Shown here in pieces: positions 47,965 to 60,381 of a DNA stretch of 64,000 bases (position 1 is the stretch's first letter; each line of letters opens with the position of its first letter). The DNA lies in assembly GCF_002744755.1 (NCBI RefSeq), contig NZ_KZ319292.1:62001-126000 (forward strand). Reading direction: 5' to 3'. A model generated the notes under the pieces. The model did no database searches, was not told the origin of the DNA, and was given only the letters and a program-made list of their open reading frames with translations. The position numbers and the translations under genes are program-made. Source of the stretch: Leeuwenhoekiella nanhaiensis. GTDB taxonomy: Bacteria > Bacteroidota > Bacteroidia > Flavobacteriales > Flavobacteriaceae.

Positions 47965-50001
47965 ATGAACTTATTAAAAAATTTTCCCGCACTAATCTTT
48001 TTTTTCACGAGTACCTCGTTCCTGTTTGCTCAGGAAATCAAACCAGCAAAACAAGTGGATGGCGAAATGTCGCTCTTTGAGCTTGAAAAGCCCGATTTTC
48101 AAACGAGTCCGTATACCGGAATGACCAAAAAGCACTGGGAAGATGCCGCCAGGTATTTACTGGCAGGAGCGTTCAGCTATATTGACGATCTGGACGACCC
48201 GATGAAGTTTCCCAAGCTTCCGGGTAAAAGCTATCCGCACCATATAAGCCGCGTGCCTACCGAGAAACTGGAAGGTCTGGTGCGTACCCTTTTCGTTGCT
48301 GCACCCCTTTTAAAAAAAGAACCCGATCTTACCTTAAATGGAATCAAGGTCGCCGAATATTATCAGCATCAATTGCCCAAACTGGCAGACCCGGATAGCG
48401 AAGCTTACATCAAACCACGAGGTAACGGCGGTCCAAGTCAGAATCTGGTAGAGTACGGGGCTTTGGCGATTTCCTTATTCATTTCACCCGAAACGCTTTG
48501 GGATCCGTTGAGCCAGGAAGATAAAGACGCCTTGGCAGCCTCTATGCTGAGTTATGGCGACGGACCCACAGTACCTTCCAACTGGAAATTCTTTAACATT
48601 TTTGTACTTAGTTTTTTTGATGCTCAGGGCTATGAAGTCAACAAGCCCTTGCTTGAAGAATACCTGCAAAAATCACTAGACCATTACCGTGGGCAAGGCT
48701 GGTACAACGATAATCCGGCTTATGATTACTACAGTATGTGGGCCTTTCAGGTTTACGGGCCTATGTGGGCGTCGGTCTACGGAGATACGCATTATCCCGA
48801 GATAGCCAAAGCCTTTAAAACCAATTTTCAGGATTTGGTGTATCACTATCCCTATATGTTTTCAAAAGATGGCGAGATGATTATGTGGGGCCGCAGCATC
48901 AGTTACCGCATTGGGTCTATTAGTCCGTTTCCCTTTACCGGAACGCTGCAGGATGACACGATTAACTTCGGCTGGCTACGGCGCATCTCTTCGGGCACCT
49001 TACTTCAGTTTTTACAGAATCCCGACTTTTTACTCGATCGAATCCCGACTTTAGGTTTTTACGGACATTTTGAACCTGCAGTACAGGTGTACAGCGCCCG
49101 CGGCAGTGTGTTCTGGATGGGTAAAGCTTTTTTGGGTCTTTTGGTGCCTGATGATAATCCATTCTGGACGGCGACTGAAAATTTGGGTCCGTGGGATAAC
49201 ACTTTTGAAAAGGATAAGGTGTACAATAAGTTTCAGGCTGCTTCTAATATTCTGATTACCGATTATCCCAATATCGGCGCTTCTGAAATACGGGCATGGT
49301 GCCACGAAAAGAAAGCAGACGACTGGCAAGGCTTCCGCAGCAGCGAAAACTACAACAAGCTGTCGTACAATTCGGCATTTCCCTGGCAGGCAGACAGAGA
49401 GCAGGGTGAAATCTCGATGAATTATGTCTTTAAAAATGCCAAAAACGAATGGGAACCCTGGCGGTTGTATACCTTCAAAAGCTATGAAAATGGCGTGTAC
49501 CGCCGGGATGCGGTATTGGAAACAAACGAGCAGGTGACGATGCAACTGGCAGACATCCCATTACCTAATGGGATTTTACGAGTTGATAAACAGACCAGTA
49601 AGGTTCCTGTAGAAATGCGTTTAGGTCATTATGCATTGCCAAAATTAGAAGGTAAAGAAATCAAGGAATCCAAACTCAAAGTGGGCAAAACCGAAGCTTT
49701 TATCATCGATAACGGTGAATATCAACTTGCGATGCTTCCTCTTCAGGGTTGGGAAAAAACAGAATTTGTGTCAGCCAGCGGACTCAACCCGGTTTCTGAC
49801 GAAAGTACAACGATCAATGTCTCGGCTACCTTTTCGCCGCAGGCTCAGGCTGCAACCAACATCTACGCTACGTTGATGCTCTGGAAAAAATCGGGCGAAG
49901 ACTTTACCGAGGCGGAGTTGATGCCGGTAACTTTAGAAAGAAATGCAGAAAGGATTAAAGTTATTTTAAAGGATGGTTCTGAGAAAATCATTGCATTTTG
50001 A
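47965..50001 (+). CDS. DUF2264 protein, GH154 beta-glucuronidase family
   Basis: A 678-residue secreted protein with a signal peptide (cleavage after SFLFA). The N-terminal two-thirds are an (alpha/alpha)-barrel of DUF2264 (MTKKHWEDAARYLLAGAFSY, GNGGPSQNLVEYGALAIS, NPAYDYYSMWAFQVYGPMWA, MIMWGRSISYR), and the C-terminal third is a beta-sandwich. DUF2264 is CAZy family GH154, whose characterised member is a beta-glucuronidase from a Bacteroides arabinogalactan locus. This is one of the strongest pointers to glucuronic-acid-bearing arabinogalactan. Last gene of the long operon before a 312-bp gap. Confidence 0.87.
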   Translation: MNLLKNFPALIFFFTSTSFLFAQEIKPAKQVDGEMSLFELEKPDFQTSPYTGMTKKHWEDAARYLLAGAFSYIDDLDDPMKFPKLPGKSYPHHISRVPTEKLEGLVRTLFVAAPLLKKEPDLTLNGIKVAEYYQHQLPKLADPDSEAYIKPRGNGGPSQNLVEYGALAISLFISPETLWDPLSQEDKDALAASMLSYGDGPTVPSNWKFFNIFVLSFFDAQGYEVNKPLLEEYLQKSLDHYRGQGWYNDNPAYDYYSMWAFQVYGPMWASVYGDTHYPEIAKAFKTNFQDLVYHYPYMFSKDGEMIMWGRSISYRIGSISPFPFTGTLQDDTINFGWLRRISSGTLLQFLQNPDFLLDRIPTLGFYGHFEPAVQVYSARGSVFWMGKAFLGLLVPDDNPFWTATENLGPWDNTFEKDKVYNKFQAASNILITDYPNIGASEIRAWCHEKKADDWQGFRSSENYNKLSYNSAFPWQADREQGEISMNYVFKNAKNEWEPWRLYTFKSYENGVYRRDAVLETNEQVTMQLADIPLPNGILRVDKQTSKVPVEMRLGHYALPKLEGKEIKESKLKVGKTEAFIIDNGEYQLAMLPLQGWEKTEFVSASGLNPVSDESTTINVSATFSPQAQAATNIYATLMLWKKSGEDFTEAELMPVTLERNAERIKVILKDGSEKIIAF

Positions 50002-53442
<3,441 letters not shown>

Positions 53443-53448
53443 AAGACT

Positions 53449-56172
53449 ATGCACCATGTAAAAGTATCGAAGAGCCCCCTACCAAATTTCTTCATCAAAT
53501 TTAAAACGGGCCTTTGTGCTTTTATAATTTTAATAACTGCTTCCAGGCTTACCGCTCAGCAGGACATCAGCGCTCAGGAAGCCCTGGCCGAAAAGATTTA
53601 CCTGCAAACCGATCGTAAAGCCTATACGCCGGGAGAGACCATTTGGTTTAAAGCCATTGTTGCCCAGGCGAAAGACAATATGCTTTCAGGCTTGAGCGGC
53701 GTTTTGCATGTAGAACTGATAGACCCGTTTGAAACGCTTGTGGGCGAAAAAATGATAAAACTCAATAACGGGATTGGAAGTAATTTTTTCACTATTGCAG
53801 ATTTTTATGCACCAGGTACCTATCAATTGCGGGCCTATACCCGGTGGGATCAAAATTTTGATGCCGACTTTATTTTCAAAACCTATCTCAACATTGCCGA
53901 AGCCAAAAGCCAGGAACTTGTTGTTGAAAAAATGGAAGTTGAAGGTAAGGATGCCATCCGTTTCATTTTCAAACCCGAACTTATAGACAGCACTGCCGGG
54001 AATAAATTTGATCTGGAACTCGCTTATGGAGATCAGGTAAAAAAGCGCCTCATTCGTAAGAATGGCGCGGGCTATTTTGTTTTGCAAGAAAATTTTGCCG
54101 AAGATACAGACTGGGTGCATTTTAAAATCCTTACCGAATCAGGTAAGCAATACAGTGAGAGTATACCACTTTCCAAACCTGGGATAGATATTCAGTTTTT
54201 ACCTGAGGGCGGTAGTTTATTGGGCGGAATCAACAACCTTATTGGTTTTAAGGCGATTGACGAGACCGGAAAAGGCGTTGCCGTTTCCGGGACTATTTAC
54301 GACGATCAGGGAACTCAGGTTACTTCGTTTAAAAGTAATGAGCTGGGGATGGGACGGGTTTACCTCTTTCCAAATGCATCAACAACTTATAGGGTTGAAT
54401 TAACAGAGGCAAATAAGGATACTGAGTTCACCTATTCTTTCCCTAATGTTGTTGAGACGGGTAGTAAAATTTCGGTAAACCCCGTAGGTTCTAATCTCGC
54501 CATACAGGTGCATTCCACCCAATTTGTGAATGATTCGGTCTATGTAGCAGTGAGCAGAAGAGGTTTGGCACTTGGCGAAGTTGGGCGAAAACTTGAAAGT
54601 GGAAAGCAAAGTTTAATGTTTTCAAAAGAATCTTTACCCGCAGGAATTTTAGTATTTACGCTTAAAGACCAAAACAAAAATCCGTTAGCCGAACGTTTAT
54701 ACTTTAATCATTTAGAAACCGAAGCGCTAGAATTAGATATAGAACTGACCAAACCTTCTTTTAAAACGGAAGAAGAGGTGAACTTGACACTTTCTGTAAC
54801 CGGACTTACCCGGGATGCCAGTGCATCTGTGGTTGCAGTTCCTAAAGAGTTAAGCAATGAGCACAGTATTTGGACCTATTTTATGTTGACTTCTGAGTTG
54901 CGAGGGGAGATTGAAAAGCCTTCGTTTTATTTTGACGGAACAGATTTAGTTCACGAAGCTGATCTGGATAATTTGCTGCTCACTCAAGGTTGGCGGGGCT
55001 ACACCTTCAATTCTTCTCCAGATCAGCAGGAAATGCCCTTTTTGCCTGAATTTACCTTAGGGATTCAGGGCGAGATAGCAGCACTTTTTGATAAAGATAA
55101 AATGAAGGAGGATGTAGACGTGAGCCTGATGGTTTTTGGCGAAGAACAACAGTTTTACGATCAGAAAACCGATAGTCTGGGACGCTTCAATTTTCTGTTG
55201 CCCCCAATGGAAGGCAGACGAGTGCGCGCGGTTTTACAAACCAAAAATGATGCAGGTAAAAACCGAAATTATACCTTAAGTCTGGACGAGCCAACCAAGC
55301 CAAAAGTACAATATGACCGTACCCGTGCTTACTTCAAACAAAAGGATCTACAACCTGAAGTTTTTCAAAAAGTAAAGAATGAAGAAACGCCTGATTCGTT
55401 TTTCGATTATGATCCTGAAGTCAACCAGTTAGACGAAGTGCTGATCAGCGATTATGAACTTACACCGCAACGCCAAAAAGTGATGGATACTTATGGCAAG
55501 CCCGATGTGGTGATTGATGGTCGTAAGATTGAAACGAAAGCAAATGAGTACAGCAATGGTCTGTATGGCGTGCTAAGGCAGTCTTTTGGAGATAAAATCA
55601 GTTTTCAACTCTATCAGGATAGCACCGGCGTACGTTATCAAAAAGCAATGGTCACCGGTGGGATGGAAACTCTTGTGCTGGTTGATGGGATTCCGGTTTT
55701 GGCCGACGCCTATCAGTTTTTGCCTAATCTGCCGCCCAGCGAAGTAAAAAGCGTTGAAATTTTAGATGGCACCACTCAAAATTTTATGCCGCTGTACCGG
55801 AGGGTGTATCCCTTCAGAGATATGAGCTCAACACCAACACAGGGAAGCATTTTGGCTATTTATACCTACAGCGGTAACGGTTTTTATACGGCCACAAAAT
55901 CAAAAGGCATTCTCAAGACCAGCATCCCGTTATTTGCGCCTACCAAAGCATTTTATATCCCAAAATATGAGAGTGGGGAAACTTCTTTAGGCTCCGGGGA
56001 TAATGCAGTAACGCTTTATTGGGATCCAAACATAAGTCTGCAAAATGGAGAACCTGTTAACGTTAAATACCCAAACAATACCATCCCGGGAATTAAAACC
56101 GTTCTTGTGGAAGTCATTTCCCCGGATGGTAAAATAGGCTATAAGACTGTTGATTATGAAGTGAGAGAGTAG
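53449..56172 (+). CDS. Secreted MG2-like protein with a TonB plug-like C-terminal domain and no barrel
   Basis: A 907-residue exported protein with a signal-like hydrophobic segment (about 20-36, RLTAQQ). The N-terminal part has the macroglobulin MG2-like start AEKIYLQTDRKAYTPGETIWFKAIVAQ and further beta-sandwich domains. Near residues 655-790 there is a segment like a TonB-receptor plug (LVLVDGIPVLADAYQFLPNLPPSEVKSVEILDG), but the remaining about 110 residues cannot form an outer-membrane barrel. Proteins like this are common in Bacteroidota as singletons of unknown role. Located 6 bp after the second GH2 gene and 3 bp before the convergent aldo/keto reductase gene. Confidence 0.75.
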   Translation: MHHVKVSKSPLPNFFIKFKTGLCAFIILITASRLTAQQDISAQEALAEKIYLQTDRKAYTPGETIWFKAIVAQAKDNMLSGLSGVLHVELIDPFETLVGEKMIKLNNGIGSNFFTIADFYAPGTYQLRAYTRWDQNFDADFIFKTYLNIAEAKSQELVVEKMEVEGKDAIRFIFKPELIDSTAGNKFDLELAYGDQVKKRLIRKNGAGYFVLQENFAEDTDWVHFKILTESGKQYSESIPLSKPGIDIQFLPEGGSLLGGINNLIGFKAIDETGKGVAVSGTIYDDQGTQVTSFKSNELGMGRVYLFPNASTTYRVELTEANKDTEFTYSFPNVVETGSKISVNPVGSNLAIQVHSTQFVNDSVYVAVSRRGLALGEVGRKLESGKQSLMFSKESLPAGILVFTLKDQNKNPLAERLYFNHLETEALELDIELTKPSFKTEEEVNLTLSVTGLTRDASASVVAVPKELSNEHSIWTYFMLTSELRGEIEKPSFYFDGTDLVHEADLDNLLLTQGWRGYTFNSSPDQQEMPFLPEFTLGIQGEIAALFDKDKMKEDVDVSLMVFGEEQQFYDQKTDSLGRFNFLLPPMEGRRVRAVLQTKNDAGKNRNYTLSLDEPTKPKVQYDRTRAYFKQKDLQPEVFQKVKNEETPDSFFDYDPEVNQLDEVLISDYELTPQRQKVMDTYGKPDVVIDGRKIETKANEYSNGLYGVLRQSFGDKISFQLYQDSTGVRYQKAMVTGGMETLVLVDGIPVLADAYQFLPNLPPSEVKSVEILDGTTQNFMPLYRRVYPFRDMSSTPTQGSILAIYTYSGNGFYTATKSKGILKTSIPLFAPTKAFYIPKYESGETSLGSGDNAVTLYWDPNISLQNGEPVNVKYPNNTIPGIKTVLVEVISPDGKIGYKTVDYEVRE

Positions 56173-56175
56173 CTT

Positions 56176-57081
56176 TTAAGGCAAATCTTGTCCTTTAGAA
56201 GCAATCCAGATTTTGTACCACTGCTGCAGGCTTAAATCAATTTCAAGAGCATCTACCGCACTTTTAATGCGATCAATATGCTGAGACCCTACAATGGGCA
56301 ATGCGCCCACAGGATGTTTTAATAACCACGCATACATCACCTGATCAATTTGCTCAATCCCCAGTTCGGTTGCGACTTCTTTCAATACCGAATGCAGGCG
56401 GTGCTCGCGCTGGGTTTCGGGTTTAAATAGTTTACCACCGGCAAGGGGAGACCAGGCCATGGGTTTGATTTTATGTTTTTGGAAAAATTCAATATTCTCA
56501 TTTTCCCAATGCTCCAGGCAGGCAACCGAAAGTTCCACCTGATTGGTCGCCAGCGGCATATTGAGATACGCCTGAAGGCTGTCAAACTGCATTGGGCTAA
56601 AGTTTGAAACTCCAAAGTTCAGCACTTTTCCGCTTTGCTTTAAATGGTCAAAAGCTTTCGCGACTTCTTCAGGCTCAAAAAACGGAGCTGGGCGGTGCAG
56701 AAGCAACAAATCGAGACGGTCTGTTCCCAGATTTTTAAGCGAAGCTTCAGCCTGCTTGATGATATACTCGGTGCTGTACTCGTAAATTTTTACGTCCAGT
56801 TCCGGATTGAAATCTGTAGCCAGTCTGATGCCGCATTTGCTAATCAGCTGCATCTGCTCGCGCAATTCCGGTTTTAAGGCCAGCGCACGGCCAAAGAATT
56901 CTTCACAGGTATAATTCCCGTAAATGTCAGCGTGGTCAAACGAGGTGATCCCCAGTTCGAGCAACTGTTCCATCAGTTTTAAAAGTTCAGTATCGCTGAG
57001 GTTCCAGTCGCGTAGGCGCCAATATCCGTGAATGATGCGTGAGAGGCTGAGGTTTTCGTTTAGGGCTAGTGTATTTTTCAT
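56176..57081 (-). CDS. Aldo/keto reductase, YdhF-like
   Basis: A 301-residue cytoplasmic oxidoreductase of the aldo/keto reductase superfamily (COG4989 branch). Catalytic Asp49 and Tyr54 lie in FDHADIYGNY, followed by LLLHRPAPFF (His of the tetrad), NFGVSNFSPMQF and the C-terminal cofactor motif LPIVGSQHIDRIKSAVDALE. Reduces aldehydes or sugars with NADPH. It is the last gene of a minus-strand group that runs from 59971. There is 3 bp between its stop and the convergent PUL gene's stop. Confidence 0.92.
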   Translation of the reverse strand: MKNTLALNENLSLSRIIHGYWRLRDWNLSDTELLKLMEQLLELGITSFDHADIYGNYTCEEFFGRALALKPELREQMQLISKCGIRLATDFNPELDVKIYEYSTEYIIKQAEASLKNLGTDRLDLLLLHRPAPFFEPEEVAKAFDHLKQSGKVLNFGVSNFSPMQFDSLQAYLNMPLATNQVELSVACLEHWENENIEFFQKHKIKPMAWSPLAGGKLFKPETQREHRLHSVLKEVATELGIEQIDQVMYAWLLKHPVGALPIVGSQHIDRIKSAVDALEIDLSLQQWYKIWIASKGQDLP

Positions 57082-57089
57082 AACAGGTT

Positions 57090-57830
57090 TTATTCAACAA
57101 GTTGTAATGTAGCAAAAAGTCCGGAATCCTGATCGATGCGGTTTTTATAATCTTCGGGAATCGCTACAGATCCCAGAATGGTATCGGAATCTTTTTCTTC
57201 GGAAGCCCTACTAATGTAAGCCATTGCAAAACCCAGTTCTTTGTTGGGCGAAAGCGACACGGCCATATTGGGCGATCCCGGCTTAAAATTTTGGTCAAAA
57301 ATAGCAATGCGTAATTCGTGATAGGCTTCCTGCTTAGTTCGGAAAATTTTGTGGTTAATGTGATTGTTATAGGTTTTCGGAAGCTTTTGAGCATCATAAC
57401 CCACTACAAAACCATTGTAGAGCACATTATACGTAAAAACGTCAAAGCCGGAGTCGTAAAGTCCGCCGCTGTTGTTTTCGTCCAGATAAATCACAAGCCG
57501 GTCCTGCCGGTTGTAGTCTTCAAGGGGATTCCTAGTTTTTAGCTGAAGATTGAAATTTTGAAAATATACCAGAACATAAAGAGCATCGGGCGTCCAAGTG
57601 AGTTTGTATTGGATGTTTTGATCGGATTTTTGGCCTTGCCAGAGTTGGTCGAGCTTAAGCCAATCGGTTTTCTGCCAGGCCGGGTCATTGGGCTTGCCGT
57701 CAATCTTGGGTGCTATTGTGGCTTTAGGAATTTTCAGTTGTGGAGCTTCAGCTTTGGGAAAGGGTGCTGGGTCTTCTTTTTTTCCGCAGGAAAAAGCAAG
57801 CAAAGCGAAAACTAAAAAGAGGTATTTCAT
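57090..57830 (-). CDS. CBM9-like carbohydrate-binding lipoprotein
   Basis: A 246-residue lipoprotein (lipobox AFSC, Cys15) whose mature part is one CBM9/DOMON-like beta-sandwich: IDGKPNDPAWQKTDWLKL, YKLTWTPDALYVLVYF, YLDENNSGG. Such domains are found in xylanases and as stand-alone surface lipoproteins. It lies next to the PUL and 8 bp upstream of the reductase gene, so it may contribute to sugar binding, though the strand differs and a link is not proved. Confidence 0.8.
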   Translation of the reverse strand: MKYLFLVFALLAFSCGKKEDPAPFPKAEAPQLKIPKATIAPKIDGKPNDPAWQKTDWLKLDQLWQGQKSDQNIQYKLTWTPDALYVLVYFQNFNLQLKTRNPLEDYNRQDRLVIYLDENNSGGLYDSGFDVFTYNVLYNGFVVGYDAQKLPKTYNNHINHKIFRTKQEAYHELRIAIFDQNFKPGSPNMAVSLSPNKELGFAMAYISRASEEKDSDTILGSVAIPEDYKNRIDQDSGLFATLQLVE

Positions 57831-57922
57831 CTGTTTAAAATATGCAAAAATCTATTTTTCAGTGTTTTGCTTACTCACGTGGGAATGTACTTTACTTGCC
57901 AAATGCCCATTATGTGCTTTCA

Positions 57923-59083
57923 TTAGTGTGTTTTGCCCAGACTAAGAACGCCAAAGATAGGCCCCGGCGCCAAAACCCAAAAGAGATAAGGCATTTCAAA
58001 ATGCAGAATGGCATATCCCAACGCCTGAATACTGACAATTGTAATCGCAAAACCTACACAATTTACCAGTGTTAGCGCAGTACCCCTGTATTCGGGCAGG
58101 GCGTTTGAGGCAACGAGCGTTGAAAATTGCGGACTGTCTGCCACCACCACAGCACCCCAAAACAGGAGAAAGGAGGCAAAAAGCCAAACCGGCAATTGCA
58201 GCGCAAACGGCGAAAGCAAACAGCAAATGCCTGAGGCTACAAGTGCAAAGCGCGCCACAGATTTACTGGTAAATCGCGCGACTAAGCTTCCGCCCATGGC
58301 ACAGGCGATGGCACCTACGCCAATCACTCCAAATGACCAAAGCGGAATGTTAAGCAGCAGAACGTGTTTTTGCGCGTAATAGGTTATAAACAGCGGGACA
58401 AATCCCCAGAACGCATAGAGTTCCCACATATGGCCCCAGTAGCCAAAAGCTGCCGCTCTAAACTTAGGCGCTTTAAAAAGCCGGGGGATCGCCTTTATTT
58501 GTAGTTTCTGCTGCGCCTTGCGAAACGGACCGTCGGGCACTCCAAAACCGATAAGTATTCCGCCCAGTGCGGCCAGAGCACTGGTGATGAGTGTGATGTT
58601 TTTGTAATTAAGCGAAAGTCCAAAACTGTTTAAAAAGTGGGGCAGGGCAGTGCCCAGCACGAGCGCACCTACCAGAAAACCTAATGCTTTGCCCAGACCC
58701 TGCTCAAAATAATCAGCTGCGATTTTCATGCCTACGGGATAAATCCCGGCAAGAAAAAAACCGGTACTGAAGCGCGAGATCAGTACGGTTGAATACGTAA
58801 CAGCAGGCAGCAGCAGCGCCAGATTGGTAAGGGCTCCCAGCAGGGCACAAATTAAAAAGACTTTGGAAGGCGAAAAACGGTCTGCAAAAGCCAAAAGCGC
58901 AAAGACCAGTGTACCGCTAATAAAACCAAATTGCACCGAAGCCAGAATACTGCTCACGCCGGTGGCGGTATCTAAGCGCGCCAGCGGCAACTGCGGCACC
59001 ACGATATTGCCCACAAACCACAGTGAAGTCCCCAAAAACTGGGCGAGTACGATGAGGAAGATGATGCGGTTCTTTTGCAGCAC
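57923..59083 (-). CDS. MFS transporter
   Basis: A 386-residue integral membrane protein with twelve predicted hydrophobic helices in the usual 6+6 arrangement. The N terminus QFLGTSLWFVGN and the loop-2/3 region FADRFSPSKVF carry the acidic/basic residues of the MFS A-motif region. The family (COG0738/COG2814-type) includes sugar and drug exporters; no substrate can be assigned. A 92-bp gap separates it from the CBM9-like gene, and it begins 9 bp after the TolB-like gene, so these are probably co-transcribed. Confidence 0.88.
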   Translation of the reverse strand: MLQKNRIIFLIVLAQFLGTSLWFVGNIVVPQLPLARLDTATGVSSILASVQFGFISGTLVFALLAFADRFSPSKVFLICALLGALTNLALLLPAVTYSTVLISRFSTGFFLAGIYPVGMKIAADYFEQGLGKALGFLVGALVLGTALPHFLNSFGLSLNYKNITLITSALAALGGILIGFGVPDGPFRKAQQKLQIKAIPRLFKAPKFRAAAFGYWGHMWELYAFWGFVPLFITYYAQKHVLLLNIPLWSFGVIGVGAIACAMGGSLVARFTSKSVARFALVASGICCLLSPFALQLPVWLFASFLLFWGAVVVADSPQFSTLVASNALPEYRGTALTLVNCVGFAITIVSIQALGYAILHFEMPYLFWVLAPGPIFGVLSLGKTH

Positions 59084-59092
59084 GTGTTACAG

Positions 59093-59971
59093 CTATTCTA
59101 CCGGTTCTGCTGCCAGAGCGAGGTGTTTTCCATCAGCGCTTATCGCGATTCGGGAGATGTTGGTGAGCTTGTAGCTGTTTAGACTCACAGCAAAAACCCA
59201 GGCGGGTTCTCCAAACAAATCGTAAACAAATAGGCTATCACCGCTGCCCACCAAAATGCGGTTTTCATCAAGCCAGGCGTAATCCTGCCGCCCGATAGGG
59301 AGTTCGCATACAAAATAGCTGGTAGGGCTTTCTCCGGAAAGATCAAGCATATATAGGTCCATATTCTGAGCGTCGTTTTCTACCAAATAGCTCATCGAGT
59401 CGCTATTGGGCACTTTATGAAGGGAGCGACCTGCGTTGGCCACTATTCTTTGAAGGCTGTCGTTAGCAGGAGCTGAAAGGAATAAATCCATTTGATTGGG
59501 CACTAATACCGAAGCTATAAAAGTTTCTTTATCGTAAAACGAAAAGTAACCTACCTGACTGCTGTCCAGCAATTTTTGAAAGGCTTTAGTTTTAAAGTCG
59601 TAGGTAGCGAGGCGCTGTCTGCCTTCCGGGTCCTGGCGAACCGCAGCCACAAGATCGGTTTGCGGGATGCGCTGGGGCGAAAAGAATCCGCTATTGGGTT
59701 CGTTTGTTAAAACTGTATTTTTCTGAGTTTGCAGATCGTAAACGCCAATCGCAGTAAGGCTGTCTTTGGTGCGGCTGTAAATCAGGGTGTTATCATCATA
59801 GAATGAAGGCTGATTATCGTAACCCGGGTTTTGGGATATGTTTTGGCCGTACTTAACTTCCAGAGTAGTGGGTGTGGTACTGATTTCAAAAAGGTAAACT
59901 TCGGGAGCGATTTGCGCGCTAAGGCTAAAGCTCAAAAGTCCCAGGAAGAAAAAAAGTGATGATCTAAGCAT
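59093..59971 (-). CDS. Secreted TolB-like beta-propeller protein
   Basis: A 292-residue protein with a signal peptide (cleavage after SLSAQ). The mature part is built of WD40-like PD40 motifs (NQPSFYDDNTLIYSR, GFFSPQRIPQTDLVAAVRQ, YAWLDENRILVGSGDSLFVYD, RIAISADGKHLALAAEPV), consistent with a six-bladed TolB-type propeller. Likely a periplasmic binding or adaptor protein; no enzyme motif. First gene of the four-gene minus-strand group. Confidence 0.75.
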   Translation of the reverse strand: MLRSSLFFFLGLLSFSLSAQIAPEVYLFEISTTPTTLEVKYGQNISQNPGYDNQPSFYDDNTLIYSRTKDSLTAIGVYDLQTQKNTVLTNEPNSGFFSPQRIPQTDLVAAVRQDPEGRQRLATYDFKTKAFQKLLDSSQVGYFSFYDKETFIASVLVPNQMDLFLSAPANDSLQRIVANAGRSLHKVPNSDSMSYLVENDAQNMDLYMLDLSGESPTSYFVCELPIGRQDYAWLDENRILVGSGDSLFVYDLFGEPAWVFAVSLNSYKLTNISRIAISADGKHLALAAEPVE

Positions 59972-60079
59972 AGTCGTGATTCAGATTTTAAAGATACAGA
60001 TGTTTGTGTAAAGAGTCTTGCAAGGATTGAGCCGTTTTGAAATACGAAAGACAAAATTGAAAATACGAAATACAAGTAT

Positions 60080-60175
60080 GGTCATTTCGACCGGTAGGGA
60101 GAAATCGCATCAACCATTAACGGGAGCTTGGTTTTTGTTTACCAAGTAGGATGTGACGGCTCCTGCCGTCGAGGT
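60080..60175 (+). repeat. REP-like element with palindromes
   Basis: The segment contains GTCATTTCGACCGGTAGGG followed by GAGAAATC, a phrase I recall from many flavobacterial intergenic regions, then CTTGGT-N8-ACCAAG (60127-60146) and a perfect GACGGC-TCCT-GCCGTC hairpin (60155-60170). These are hallmarks of repetitive palindromic elements. A genome-wide search was not possible. Confidence 0.5.
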
Positions 60176-60234
60176 GACAGCTGACCTGGACTTTGAATTT
60201 CAAATTTTAAACCTTAAATCAAATCCGCGTGAGG

Positions 60235-60310
60235 TATAGTAGTGGAAATCCTTTAGGAGCGGGAGCGACTAAAGATTGCAACGAATAGCCCGGCCCGAAG
60301 GGCACGCCCA
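60235..60310 (+). repeat. Second dispersed-repeat-like segment (GCCCGGCCCGAAGGGC core)
   Basis: The text around AAAGATTGCAACGAATAGCC and CCGGCCCGAAGGGCACGCCC resembles a short interspersed repeat common in intergenic regions of Bacteroidota. It includes the short hairpin GCCC-GGCCCGAA-GGGC. Recognition is from memory. Confidence 0.45.
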
Positions 60311-60316
60311 AAAACA

Positions 60317-60349
60317 AAACAACCTGCAACTTAAAGCTACAGGTTGTTT
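60317..60349 (-). terminator. Terminator after acyl-CoA dehydrogenase gene
   Basis: AAACAACCTG (60317-60326) is the perfect complement of CAGGTTGTTT (60340-60349); on the minus strand the second arm ends in T-rich sequence. It lies 33 bp after the stop of the acyl-CoA dehydrogenase gene. Confidence 0.75.
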
Positions 60350-60381
60350 GATTTTAGAATTTCGGTTTTAGGGGTGAAAAT

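Larger units (their letters stand above)
59972..60381. other. 410-bp gap with dispersed-repeat-like sequences
   Basis: No gene was found in this gap. It holds two stretches resembling interspersed repeats of flavobacterial genomes (60080-60170 and 60235-60310, listed separately) and the terminator of the beta-oxidation genes at 60317-60349. Confidence 0.7.

Noticed and set aside
60000-60310. Possible small RNA or hidden gene in the 410-bp gap
   Set aside because: The structure is better explained by interspersed repeats and a terminator; no promoter box of the TTG/TAnnTTTG type was found.
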